From Streptomyces gossypii (GTDB lineage: Bacteria; Actinomycetota; Actinomycetes; Streptomycetales; Streptomycetaceae), in NCBI RefSeq assembly GCF_025165795.1, contig NZ_JAJAGO010000005.1, forward strand, positions 372,001-436,000: 64,000 nt of DNA, in the 5' to 3' direction. The notes under the pieces were generated by a model. That model did no database searches. It had not been told where the DNA came from and saw only the letters and a list, made by a program, of their open reading frames with translations. A program made the position numbers and the translations under genes. The stretch's first letter is position 1. Every line of letters begins with the position of its first letter. Positions 51,416 through 59,876 of this stretch are shown here, in pieces.

Positions 51416-53409
51416 TCCGTCACCTCGCCCAGCAGTGCCTGGATCTCGCCTTCAAGGGCCTTCAGCTCCGCGTCGATCTCACTCAGCGGCCTCGGCGGCT
51501 TGTACACGTAGAAGTGCCGGGTGAACGGGATCTCGTACCCCACCTTCGTCTTGCTGTGGTCCACCCACGCGTCCGGCACGTGCGGGAGCACTTCCCGCTC
51601 CACGTACGCGTCCACGTTCTCGTCCAGCGGGACGTTCTCGTTGTCGCGCAGCTCCGCGTCCGGCTCGACCACACCCCCGCGCTTCTTCTGCACCTCGCCG
51701 TCCGCGTCCCGCACGGCGACCACCGACCACACCGCCTTGTCGACGTTCGCCGGGAGCTTGTCGACGCCGTTCTCCGCGTAGGCACTCCGCAGCGCGTCAG
51801 CGAACTCCACCCGCTTCACCGACGCGGGCTGCCCCACCAGCGTCCGCAGCGCGTCCAGCAACTGTGCCCGCGTCTCGTATTTGGCGAGCGTCTTGCTGCC
51901 CGCCATGGTCGCTTCCAGCTCCGCCAACCCCTCCTCCGTCACCTCGAAGCGGAGCTTCAGCGGGCGTTCGACCGTGATGCGGTGGTAGCCGAAGTCCCTG
52001 TTGCGGAAGACCTTCACCTTGCCGTGCAGCGGGTGCTCGGCGTCCTCCGCGACCGTCAGGGAGTCGCGGTACAGCCGCGTAATCTCCGCGATCTGCTCAT
52101 CGGTCACGTACTTGCGCTTGTCGCCCAGCGACTTGCGCATCTTGGCGAAGTGTTCCCGCGCGTCCAGCAGGACGACCTTGCCCTTCTGCCCCTCCACCTT
52201 CCGGTTCGTCAGAATCCAGAAGTACGTAGAGATCCCCGTGTTGTAGAAGAGCTGGTCCGGGAGGGCGACGATGCCCTCCAACAAGTCGTTCTCCAGAATC
52301 CACTGCCGGATCCTCGACTCACCCGACTCCGCCGCGCCCGTGAACAGCGGCGAGCCGTTGAAGACGATGGCGATCCGGCCGCCGCCGTCCTCCACCGGCT
52401 TCATCTTCTTGATCATGTGCTGGAGGAAGAGCAGCGAGCCGTCGTTGATGCGCGGCAGTCCGGCCCCGAAGCGGCCCGCCCAGCCCAGTTCGTTGTGCTC
52501 GTACTCGATCTCCTCGCGGGCCTTCTTCCACTCCACGCCGAACGGCGGGTTCGCGAGCAGGTAGTCGAAGGATTTCCGCCCGTGCCCGTCCTCGCGGAAG
52601 GAGTCGCCGAAGACGATGTTCGACGTCGGCTGGCCCTTGATCATCAGGTCCGAGCGGCAGATGGCGTACGACTCGGCGTTCAGCTCCTGCCCGAAGACCT
52701 GCACCGTCGCATTCGGGTTGAGCTGGGTGATGTGCTCCTCGGCCTCCGTCAGCATGCCGCCGGTGCCGCACGCCGGGTCCAGGATGGTGCGCACCACACC
52801 AGGCACGGTCAGTCCGTCCTCGTCCGGAGCCAGCAGGAGGTTGACCATCAGGCGGATGACCTCGCGGGGCGTGAAGTGCTCGCCCGCCGTCTCGTTCGAC
52901 TGCTCGCTGAACCTCCGGATGAGGTCCTCGAAGACGTATCCCATCTGGTGGTTGGAGACCCGGTCCGGGTGGAGGTCGACCTCCGCGAACTTGCCCGCCA
53001 CCTGGTAGAGCAGCCCAGCCTCCTCCAGCCGCATCAGCTGCCGGTCGAACTCGTACTTGTCCAGGATCTCCCGCGCGTTCTCCGAGAAGGCTCCGACATA
53101 CGCAGTGAGGTTCTTCCGTACCTGGGCCGGGTCGGCGACCGCCGTGCGCAGCGTGAGTTTGCTGGTGTTGTAGAAGGACTGCTTCGCCGCCTTCTCCATC
53201 AGCCGTGTCGTGTCCATCGGCTTGCCGAACCACCGCCGATGCTCCTCGATCACCGCGTCCTTCGTCGGCTCCAGGACGCAGTCCAGGCGGCGCAGCACCG
53301 TGAACGGGAGCACGACCTTGCCGTACTCCGACTGCTTGTAGTCGCCGCGCAGGAGATCCGCGACTGACCAGATGAAGCTGACCAGCTCCTGGTGCTTACT
53401 GCTGTTCAA
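51412..53409 (-). CDS. hsdM: type I restriction modification methylase subunit M
   Basis: N6-adenine methyltransferase subunit of 665 aa. The N-terminal helical domain SFIWSVADLLRGDYKQSEYGKV is typical of HsdM. SAM motif I is ILDPACGTGGMLTEAEEH (211-220), and catalytic motif IV is YLLANPPFGVEWKKA (NPPF 287-290). The C-terminal half contacts HsdS and HsdR. The TTG at 53409 was chosen because ggaagga lies 6-7 bases upstream and LNSSKHQELVSF begins the conserved domain; a GTG 15 bases earlier is an alternative. The longer open frame upstream reads antiparallel to nothing useful and overlaps the methylase gene. Confidence 0.94.
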   Translation of the reverse strand: MNSSKHQELVSFIWSVADLLRGDYKQSEYGKVVLPFTVLRRLDCVLEPTKDAVIEEHRRWFGKPMDTTRLMEKAAKQSFYNTSKLTLRTAVADPAQVRKNLTAYVGAFSENAREILDKYEFDRQLMRLEEAGLLYQVAGKFAEVDLHPDRVSNHQMGYVFEDLIRRFSEQSNETAGEHFTPREVIRLMVNLLLAPDEDGLTVPGVVRTILDPACGTGGMLTEAEEHITQLNPNATVQVFGQELNAESYAICRSDLMIKGQPTSNIVFGDSFREDGHGRKSFDYLLANPPFGVEWKKAREEIEYEHNELGWAGRFGAGLPRINDGSLLFLQHMIKKMKPVEDGGGRIAIVFNGSPLFTGAAESGESRIRQWILENDLLEGIVALPDQLFYNTGISTYFWILTNRKVEGQKGKVVLLDAREHFAKMRKSLGDKRKYVTDEQIAEITRLYRDSLTVAEDAEHPLHGKVKVFRNRDFGYHRITVERPLKLRFEVTEEGLAELEATMAGSKTLAKYETRAQLLDALRTLVGQPASVKRVEFADALRSAYAENGVDKLPANVDKAVWSVVAVRDADGEVQKKRGGVVEPDAELRDNENVPLDENVDAYVEREVLPHVPDAWVDHSKTKVGYEIPFTRHFYVYKPPRPLSEIDAELKALEGEIQALLGEVTE

Positions 53410-53500
53410 CGATGATCCTTCCACTGATCCGTACCCGAACCGGGACGGACGGTAGCCGATGTGTCCAAGTCTTACGGAAACGCGGTGCGCCCCGTGGCGT

Positions 53501-55702
53501 TCAGCGCAGATCCGGTTCATCCGGTCCGGGCGGGAGCAGTGAGCCGCTGGTGAGTCCGCTGCCCAGTTCGTGGGCCGCCTCGTCGGCCAGGCGTCCCGCG
53601 AGGTCCGCCGCGCTGCGCAGGGCGCGCAGCCTGCGGAACGCCCGCCCGTAGCGCTGCTGTTCGGCGAGCGGGAGCAGCGGCACCCGCAGCCGGCGGGCGT
53701 CGACGCGCACGATGGTGCTTCCGGTGGCGGCGCTGCGCACGTTCTCCTCGGCGGACAGGAAGCCCGCCAGGAACCAGGGGTCGAGGTGTTCCGGGTCGGG
53801 CCGGAGCAGGTAGTGCTGCTGTCCGAGGGGGCGGCCCTCGTCCCGCTCCTCCGCGACGCGGGCGCGGCCCGCGCCGCCGTGCAGCAGCTCGGGGAGGATG
53901 ACGTCGCCGCGCCGGATCTCCACCTCCGACGAGGCCGCCGCCCCGTCGGCACGCTCCCCGTCCGCCGCCTCCCCTTCCCCCGTGCGGGCGCGTCTCGGCC
54001 GGGTGGCCGGGTGGGCGCGCTGGACGGTGAGGGCGGCGCCGCGTGCCAGGTCGGCGACCGTCGTGGTGTGCCACTGCAAGGGCTCCGCGTCCGCGGGCTG
54101 CCAGTCCTGGCCGCCGCTGAGTGCGGCGAGCGCGCTGACCGACCGGCGGAGCATGGCGCGTACGGACCGGGCGGCCTCGGCGTGTTCCTCCGGGGGGATG
54201 CCGACGGCCGTACGGACATGGCGGGCCGGGGTGAGGTCGACCGTCTCGTCGAGCAGGTCGACCAGGTGAACCGTGCGAGCCGTGCCGTCCACGGGCGCGA
54301 AGCCCTCCGGGTCGGCCGCGAAGTCCCGCCAGGCGTCCAGCACGGTACGACTCAGCATCTCCCACTCCGCGCCCCGCCGGTCCCGCGCCCCGCCCGCACT
54401 TGCGGACCCCGCATCCGCACCGGCACTCCCACCCGCCGTGTCGACGAACAGCACCTGCTGTGCCGTAGCGCCGCTCCCAGCCGGGCCGGGCTGCTGGAGG
54501 ACCCACACGTGCAGCCCCACGTGCAGGGGTTGGGCCACACCGGAGGGCAGCGCCAGTACGGCGTGGAGGGCGCCCCGCCGTACGAGCGCGGCGCGGATGC
54601 GGCGGGCCGAGGCGCGCTCCGCCACACCCGGGGGCATCAGGAGCACGGCCAGGGCACCGGGCTCCAGGTGGGACAGGCAGTGCTGGGCCCAGGCCAGCTC
54701 GGATTCGCCCCTGGGCGGCAGGCCGTACTCCCAGCGCGGGTCGAAGGCCAGCTCGTCGTGGCCCCACTCCCGGTCGGCGAAGGGCGGGTTGCACAGCACG
54801 CCCTCCGCCGCCCACTGAGGGAAGGCGTCCGCGCGCAGGCTGTCCCCGGCGTGCACCTCTGTGTCGGCGGACGAAGCGAGAACGCCGAGGGCCACGGCCG
54901 TATGCGCGGCCTGGGACGCTACAGAGTCCTGCCCCCGCAGCGTCCGCGCGCCGAGCCGCCCCGCCGTCGTCAGCAACGCCCCGGTCGCGCAGGCCGGGTC
55001 CAGCACGCTCGCCGGATAGCTGCCGTCCGGGCGTCGCAGCAGTTCGGCCATGAGTGTGGCGAGGCCCTCCGGGGTGGCGCCGGAGCCACGCGTGCCGCTG
55101 TCCTCCCGCTGCCGCTCGGCGAGCAGGGCGAGGGTCGCGGGTTCACCGTCCTCGCGCACGCTGTCCAGCACCGCGCGCAGCAGGGCCGGGTCCAGATCCC
55201 GGTAGCCGTCCTCACCTTCGCCCCGCACGTCGGGCACGTCGGCGGCGTGCGCGCGCACGGCTGCCGCGAGCCGGGGCGTCAGTGCGGCGTCGGCGAGCCG
55301 GGCCCACTTGCGCTGGCGATCCGGTCCGGCCCGGCGGGCGGCGAGGATCAGGGGAAGCAGCCGGTCGGCTGTCGTAGCGCCGCCGGGTGCCTTGCGCAGC
55401 TGCGTCCGCAACCGGTCAGCCGGTGAGGTGGACGGCAACTGGCCGCGCGCGGCGAGCCATTCCTCGACCGATCCGAGGTCGTACGCGGGGCTCGCCTCGG
55501 TGCCGCCGCTGGGGGCGGGGAAGTCCGGGTGCCGCCGCCGCCAGTTGCTGACCGTGGCGCGGGTGACTCCCGCGAGGCGGGAGATCTCGGCCGCGGTCAC
55601 TCGCGCAGGGGTCTGCTGCGCCTGCTGGGCCGGTCGGCCCTGCTGGATCTGCCCGGTCTGCGGGGCCGGTGCGGGGGCCGCCGGGGAGCGTCGCTGGGGC
55701 AT
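53501..55702 (-). CDS. N6 DNA methylase with N-terminal helix-turn-helix
   Basis: A 733-aa protein joining a MerR/excisionase-like HTH (ITAAEISRLAGVTRATV form at residues ~36-56: VTAAEISRLAGVTRATVSNW) to an N-6 adenine methylase. Motif I is VLDPACATGALLTTAGRL (DPACAT, where DPACGT is usual) at 234-244, and motif IV is GVLCNPPFADREW (305-308). The C-terminal ~200 residues resemble a type I specificity half (VEIRRGDVILPELL, then LRPDPEHLDPWFLAGFL and VPLLPLAEQQRYGRAFRRL), so it may recognise DNA alone. ATG at 55702 has an aggaag site. It lies 91 bases upstream of hsdM on the same strand and is divergent from the DndB-like gene. Confidence 0.82.
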   Translation of the reverse strand: MPQRRSPAAPAPAPQTGQIQQGRPAQQAQQTPARVTAAEISRLAGVTRATVSNWRRRHPDFPAPSGGTEASPAYDLGSVEEWLAARGQLPSTSPADRLRTQLRKAPGGATTADRLLPLILAARRAGPDRQRKWARLADAALTPRLAAAVRAHAADVPDVRGEGEDGYRDLDPALLRAVLDSVREDGEPATLALLAERQREDSGTRGSGATPEGLATLMAELLRRPDGSYPASVLDPACATGALLTTAGRLGARTLRGQDSVASQAAHTAVALGVLASSADTEVHAGDSLRADAFPQWAAEGVLCNPPFADREWGHDELAFDPRWEYGLPPRGESELAWAQHCLSHLEPGALAVLLMPPGVAERASARRIRAALVRRGALHAVLALPSGVAQPLHVGLHVWVLQQPGPAGSGATAQQVLFVDTAGGSAGADAGSASAGGARDRRGAEWEMLSRTVLDAWRDFAADPEGFAPVDGTARTVHLVDLLDETVDLTPARHVRTAVGIPPEEHAEAARSVRAMLRRSVSALAALSGGQDWQPADAEPLQWHTTTVADLARGAALTVQRAHPATRPRRARTGEGEAADGERADGAAASSEVEIRRGDVILPELLHGGAGRARVAEERDEGRPLGQQHYLLRPDPEHLDPWFLAGFLSAEENVRSAATGSTIVRVDARRLRVPLLPLAEQQRYGRAFRRLRALRSAADLAGRLADEAAHELGSGLTSGSLLPPGPDEPDLR

Positions 55703-55854
55703 GGGCACTTCCTGTCGATGCCTGGAGGAGGCATGTCGTCACGTTGCCGTCACTGTACACACATCACCACCAACGCGAAACGATTTGACAGTGCTTTCAC
55801 TCACTGCTGTTCTTGTCGTGCTTTCACTCCCTCGACGCGACAGGAAGTGCCCGC
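55703..55854. promoter_or_regulatory. divergent control region with paired repeats
   Basis: The 152 bases between the methylase and DndB-like starts hold an exact 15-base inverted repeat, gggcacttcctgtcg at 55703-55717 and its complement at 55838-55852. Each copy contains the ribosome site of one gene. A direct repeat gtgctttcactc occurs at 55791-55802 and 55819-55830, and a ttgaca box is at 55785-55790. The arrangement suggests joint control of both genes. Confidence 0.55.
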
Positions 55855-57087
55855 ATGTCCCTCACCCTCTCGATGCCCACGGCCACGGCCGAGGGCATTC
55901 AGCTGACCGTCATGCCCTTCCGCGCCGACGCGGTGGTCGGGACGATCGGCCTGCCGACCCTCCTTCAGCTCGTCCCGTCTCCGAAGGTGGAGGAGGACAA
56001 GCGGGCGATGAAGTACTCGTCCGGGGCGATGCGACGCCACGCGGAGGTCCGTGCGCTCGTGCAGCGCATGCTGAAGTCGACGCAGAAGGGCAAGAACGTC
56101 GGCAGCTACGCCGCCTACATCGCCGCCGGCATCAAGGGTGAGTACGCGTCCGGCTGGTCCACGCCGCCGATCACGCTGTGGCTCGACGGGCAGCCGGGTG
56201 CGGTCAGCGACGAGCTGGTCGACGGCAGCGGCATCCGCAAGATCACGCTGCTCTCCGGCTCCCCGGTGGTGGCCATCGACGGCGAGACCCAGGTCACCGC
56301 ACTGCACGAGCTCTACGACGCCCCGGAGAAGTTCGGCCTCAGCTACGAGAGCCTGTCAGCGGTACGCCTGCCCTTCGAGCTCTACTGGGGGCTGGCCGTC
56401 GAGGACGCACGCCAGATCTTCTACGACCGCAACGTGGAGGGCGTCTCGGTCACCAAGAACCTGGCGATGTCCATGGACCAGCGGGACTTCGGCACCCAGC
56501 TGGCGCACCGGATCGCACAGGCGGCCGAGGTCGAGCACGAGGGCCGGGTGGTGCCCTTCGCCACGTTCGTGCAGGCGCGCAAGCGGCAGCTCGCCAAGTC
56601 CGACCCCGAGCTCGTGACGCTCTCGGCGCTCCGGGTCCTGGTCATCGCCACGATCTTCGGTCGCACCGGGCTGGAGCGGGCCTCAGGGACCCTACGGGAG
56701 GGAGACCTGCCGCAGGGCGTCTCCGCCGGGCAGCTGGAGCGGGAGGTCGTACCGCTGGTGGCCGGTACGGTCACGCGGCTCTTCGAGCAGTTCGCCGCGC
56801 GGTCTGCCGTCTCGGCGCCTGCCGTACTCGGCGGCCTCGGGATCGCGCTGCACCAGACGACCAGCTGGGCCACGGTCGGCGGACCGCTGACGGAGGACGA
56901 CTTCCGCAGCCTGCTCGCCGACATCCGGTGGGAGCGGGAGCCCCGCTACTGGGACGGAATCGCCGCGCGGGCGAACGCCGCGGGGGTGCTGAACTTCGTG
57001 GGCGGCGCCAAGGACTCCGGCGGGCGGGTGGCTGACGCGGTCCTGTACCCGGACACGCAGGGCGGGCGGCAGATCCGCGGGCGGTAG
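55855..57087 (+). CDS. DndB/DGQHR-like protein
   Basis: A 410-aa protein starting MSLTLSMPTATAEGIQLTV (ATG 55855, aggaag site). The segment SPVVAIDGETQVTALHELYD (IDGETQ 141-146) resembles the D-G-Q-H-R motif of DndB-family proteins, with Gln-His-Arg changed to Glu-Thr-Gln. IFYDRNVEGVSVTKNLAMSMDQRDFGTQLAHRI resembles the DndB stretch that follows it (split here by my reading). DndB represses and tunes DNA phosphorothioation; no dndA, C, D or E is in the window. It is divergent from the HTH-methylase gene, so it may work with that enzyme. The family call is by motif reading only; a ParB/Srx-like relationship is also possible. Confidence 0.55.
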   Translation: MSLTLSMPTATAEGIQLTVMPFRADAVVGTIGLPTLLQLVPSPKVEEDKRAMKYSSGAMRRHAEVRALVQRMLKSTQKGKNVGSYAAYIAAGIKGEYASGWSTPPITLWLDGQPGAVSDELVDGSGIRKITLLSGSPVVAIDGETQVTALHELYDAPEKFGLSYESLSAVRLPFELYWGLAVEDARQIFYDRNVEGVSVTKNLAMSMDQRDFGTQLAHRIAQAAEVEHEGRVVPFATFVQARKRQLAKSDPELVTLSALRVLVIATIFGRTGLERASGTLREGDLPQGVSAGQLEREVVPLVAGTVTRLFEQFAARSAVSAPAVLGGLGIALHQTTSWATVGGPLTEDDFRSLLADIRWEREPRYWDGIAARANAAGVLNFVGGAKDSGGRVADAVLYPDTQGGRQIRGR

Positions 57088-57111
57088 GGCGGCCGGGTCC
57101 GGGGGAGCCGG

Positions 57112-57158
57112 GATCGTGTGCGTATACGGCCATCAGGTGGCCGTATACGCACACGATC
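57112..57158. terminator. perfect 21-base hairpin terminator
   Basis: Arms 57112-57132 and 57138-57158 are exactly complementary with a 5-base loop, between the convergent DndB-like and GNAT genes. The inner part tacggcca/tggccgta matches the terminator at 40508-40578. Confidence 0.88.
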
Positions 57159-57174
57159 GCTGAGGTGACCGGCG

Positions 57175-58131
57175 TCAGGCGGCCGGTGCCCCCGCCGGTG
57201 ACGCCGCCGGGGTCATGCAGTAGCGGTGCTGGATGACCGGGTAGCCCGCCTTGGTGAAGTTCGCCGCCATCGGGGTGTTGCCCAGGTCCGTTGAGGCGGC
57301 GATGGTCTTCGCCCCCTCGGCGGCCAGGTGGTGGGTGCAGTCGGCCAGCAGGTCGTACGCGTAGCCGTGCCCGCGCTGTTCGGGCACGACGCCGATGAAG
57401 GCGGCGGCCGGTCCGCTGGGGACGAGGCCGGGCACGTGCAGGCCGACGACTTCGCCCTCCGGCGTGTAGGCGAGCCGCCACCATTCGCGCGGTGAGGACA
57501 TCCACCGGAAGTGGTCCAGCTCCTCCTGTGCGGCCTGTTCGACGCCGCCCTCCGCCACCGCCTGCTGGGCGTGGCCGTCCAGCGAGCCCTGCTCGATCCG
57601 GCGCAGGACGTCGAGGATGACCGCGTCGTCCGGCTCGGGCCGGAAGTCGAGGCGGCCGGGCTGGGCGGGGAGTCCGCAGTCGGGTGTCCAGCTGTAGCGG
57701 AAGCGTTCTACGAGGAGCCGGAATCCTGCTGCCTCCGCTGCGCTGATGCGGGCGTCGGCGGCCGTTCGTATGGCGGGGTCCTCGCGCCAGGAGGGGGGCA
57801 GGATCAGCTCGTACTCCAGGCGCGGTGTCGCCTCGCGCAGGAGTTGGGCGGCTGCTTCATGCTCGCCGGGGGCGAAGTCGAACCAGTCCAGCAGGTGCGG
57901 CTCGGTGGCCCGGGGAGCCGCCCAGAAGGCGGCGCGGGCGACGACCTTGCCCTCGCGGAGGGCGGCCCAAGTCCACTCGGGGCGGTATTCGCCGCTGTCG
58001 GCGAGGCTTTCGTAGGAGCGCCCGAGGAGTGCGCGGCCGACCAGGCCGGGGTCGTCGAGGGAGTCATCGAGAGAGGTGAAGAGCTGCCGCGCTTCGTGCT
58101 GGACGAGCGGGCGGATGACCAGACTGGTCAC
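57175..58131 (-). CDS. GNAT-family N-acetyltransferase
   Basis: A 318-aa protein (GTG start at 58131) with a C-terminal GNAT domain. EVVGLHVPGLVPSGPAAAFIGVVPEQRGHGYAYDLLADCTHHL contains the acetyl-CoA loop V-x-P-x-x-R-G-x-G-Y-A, and ASTDLGNTPMAANFTKAGYPV is the usual N-x-x-M-x-x-x-F-x-x-x-G-Y end. The N-terminal half is a second, degenerate GNAT-like fold (LREGKVVARAAFWAAP), as in tandem GNAT proteins. The substrate is unknown. It marks the return from the defence region to ordinary chromosomal genes. Confidence 0.82.
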   Translation of the reverse strand: MTSLVIRPLVQHEARQLFTSLDDSLDDPGLVGRALLGRSYESLADSGEYRPEWTWAALREGKVVARAAFWAAPRATEPHLLDWFDFAPGEHEAAAQLLREATPRLEYELILPPSWREDPAIRTAADARISAAEAAGFRLLVERFRYSWTPDCGLPAQPGRLDFRPEPDDAVILDVLRRIEQGSLDGHAQQAVAEGGVEQAAQEELDHFRWMSSPREWWRLAYTPEGEVVGLHVPGLVPSGPAAAFIGVVPEQRGHGYAYDLLADCTHHLAAEGAKTIAASTDLGNTPMAANFTKAGYPVIQHRYCMTPAASPAGAPAA

Positions 58132-58355
58132 GAGATTCCTTCCGGAAGGGTTTGGTGCGCTCCCGGCAGGTGAAAGTCAACGAAGTGATGACGCCCGGGA
58201 GATGGGGCGGGAGCGCGGTGCGGTGCTGCGGTACATCGGCTCTCGCCTCCTTCCTCGATCAAGGGCGTGGCTGAACGATAACCGCAGGTGCGGCGGGACG
58301 TCCACCCCGTTTCTGCCGCGCCGCGTGCAGCCGCGCCCCGACCGAACGGTGCGGC

Positions 58356-59774
58356 TCAGGACTGGTGCAGGCCGCGGCCCGCCAGGGTCAGGAACGCCTC
58401 GCCGACCGCCTCCGAGAGCGTGGGGTGGGCGTGGATGTGCTGGGCGACGTCGGCGGGGGCGGCGTCCCAGGCGACGATCAGCTGGCTCTCCGCGATCATC
58501 TCCGAGACATGCGGGCCGACGAGGTGGACGCCCAGCACGCGCCCCTGGGCACCCCGTTCCGCGATCACCTTCACCATGCCGCCCTTGCCGTGCACCATCC
58601 CCTTCGCGACGGCGGTCAGCGGCATCGTGTTGGCCGCCACCTCGTGCCCCCGCTCCCGTGCCTCCGCCTCGCTCAGCCCCACGGAGGCGGTCTGCGGGCT
58701 GGAGTAGGTGACCCGGGGTACGGCCGCGTAGTCGACGGGCCGCGACGGCCGGCCCGCCAGGGTCTCGGCCACCAGCAGGCCCTCCGCGAAGGAGGCGTGG
58801 GCCAGGCCGAGCGAGGGCGGCGGCAGCAGATCGCCGACCACGTGGATGCCCGCCACGGCCGTCTCCAGCCGGGACCAGTCGGCGGGTGCCACGAAGCCTT
58901 GCCCGTCCGTCGTCAGTCCGGCGGCGGCCAGCCCCAGCCCGCCGGTCACGGGCGCCCGGCCGACGGCGACGAGCAGCCGCTCCGTGTCCAGGGTGGCCGC
59001 CTCGCCGCGTGCGTTCCGTACGGTGGCCCGCAGCCCGCCCTCGTACGGCTGCGCGTCCAGCAGCCGCGCGCCCGTACGGACGTCGATGCCGCGCTTCTTG
59101 AGGCCGCGCGTCAGGTGGCGGCCGACGTCCGCGTCCTCCAGCGGGAGCAGCCGGTCCGCCGCCTCCACCAGGGTGACCTCGGCGCCCATGGAGCGGTGGA
59201 AGGAGGCGTACTCGACGCCGATCGCGCCGCCGCCCAGTACCAGCACGGAGCCGGGCAGTCCGGGGGCGAACAGCGCGTCGTCGCTGGTGACGATCCGGTG
59301 CCCGTCCGGCTCCAGGCCCGGCAGGGTGCGGGGGCGGGAGCCGGTGGCCAGCACCACGCCCCGGGCGGCGGTCCATCGGCCCGCTTCCGGGCCGGTCACC
59401 CGCACCGTACGGGGCCCGGTCAGTTCGGCCGTGCCGCGTACCACCCGTACGCCCGCGCGGGTGAGATGGCCTTCCACGCCGCGGTGGTTGCGGGTGACGA
59501 TGTCGTCGCGGGTGGCGGTCAGCGCGTCCCAGTCGACGGTCTCCAGGGTGGCCTTCACGCCCCAGCGTTCGCGTGCCTCGGCGATGCCGTCGACGAGTTG
59601 GGCCGCGTGCAGCATGGCCTTGCTGGGGATGCAGCCCCGGTGCAGGCAGGTGCCGCCGACCAGGTCGCGTTCGAACAGCGTGACGGAGAGGCCGAGGGCG
59701 GCGGCGCGCAGGGCCGTGCTGTAGCCGCCCGTGCCGCCGCCGATGACGATCACATCTGTGGAGTTCTCGTTCAT
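58356..59774 (-). CDS. dihydrolipoyl dehydrogenase-like flavoprotein
   Basis: Pyridine nucleotide-disulfide oxidoreductase of 472 aa. The FAD motif is VIVIGGGTGGYSTALRAAALG, the redox disulfide is in GGTCLHRGCIPSKAMLHAA (C-x4-C), the NAD motif is VLVLGGGAIGVEYASFHRSMG, and the C-terminal interface histidine is in HIHAHPTLSEAVGEAFL (H-x4-E). These fit lipoamide dehydrogenase. There is no 2-oxoacid dehydrogenase gene nearby, so it may be a spare E3 or a relative with another substrate. ATG at 59774 begins MNENSTDVIVIGG. It is divergent from a LysR regulator, which probably controls it. Confidence 0.88.
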   Translation of the reverse strand: MNENSTDVIVIGGGTGGYSTALRAAALGLSVTLFERDLVGGTCLHRGCIPSKAMLHAAQLVDGIAEARERWGVKATLETVDWDALTATRDDIVTRNHRGVEGHLTRAGVRVVRGTAELTGPRTVRVTGPEAGRWTAARGVVLATGSRPRTLPGLEPDGHRIVTSDDALFAPGLPGSVLVLGGGAIGVEYASFHRSMGAEVTLVEAADRLLPLEDADVGRHLTRGLKKRGIDVRTGARLLDAQPYEGGLRATVRNARGEAATLDTERLLVAVGRAPVTGGLGLAAAGLTTDGQGFVAPADWSRLETAVAGIHVVGDLLPPPSLGLAHASFAEGLLVAETLAGRPSRPVDYAAVPRVTYSSPQTASVGLSEAEARERGHEVAANTMPLTAVAKGMVHGKGGMVKVIAERGAQGRVLGVHLVGPHVSEMIAESQLIVAWDAAPADVAQHIHAHPTLSEAVGEAFLTLAGRGLHQS

Positions 59775-59832
59775 GGGGCAAGCATCAGCCGTGTCTTGGT
59801 GATGAGTCCAAGGCAATGTTTCCATGAGGCTC

Positions 59833-59847
59833 ATGAACGTTCTTCAT
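59833..59847. promoter_or_regulatory. candidate LysR-type operator
   Basis: The interrupted palindrome atgaa-cgttc-ttcat sits in the 102-base divergent gap between the flavoprotein and LysR genes, in the position and style (dyad around a T-N11-A core) bound by LysR proteins. An adjacent catgaggctcatg dyad overlaps it. Confidence 0.55.
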
Positions 59848-59876
59848 GGCGAGCTCGGTGCAGGGGTGGGGGAGTC

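Noticed and set aside
51412..54219. 935-codon frame extending hsdM upstream
   Set aside because: Codons before 53409 overlap the coding end of the methylase gene in another frame and have shadow composition.
53501..57087. Complete dnd phosphorothioation or BREX locus
   Set aside because: No DndA/C/D/E, PglZ, BrxC or BrxL motif occurs in the window; only a methylase and one DndB-like protein are present.
31276..57110. Integrated conjugative element with att sites
   Set aside because: No integrase, relaxase, FtsK-type transfer protein or tRNA target was found, so the region is called an accessory region rather than a defined element.
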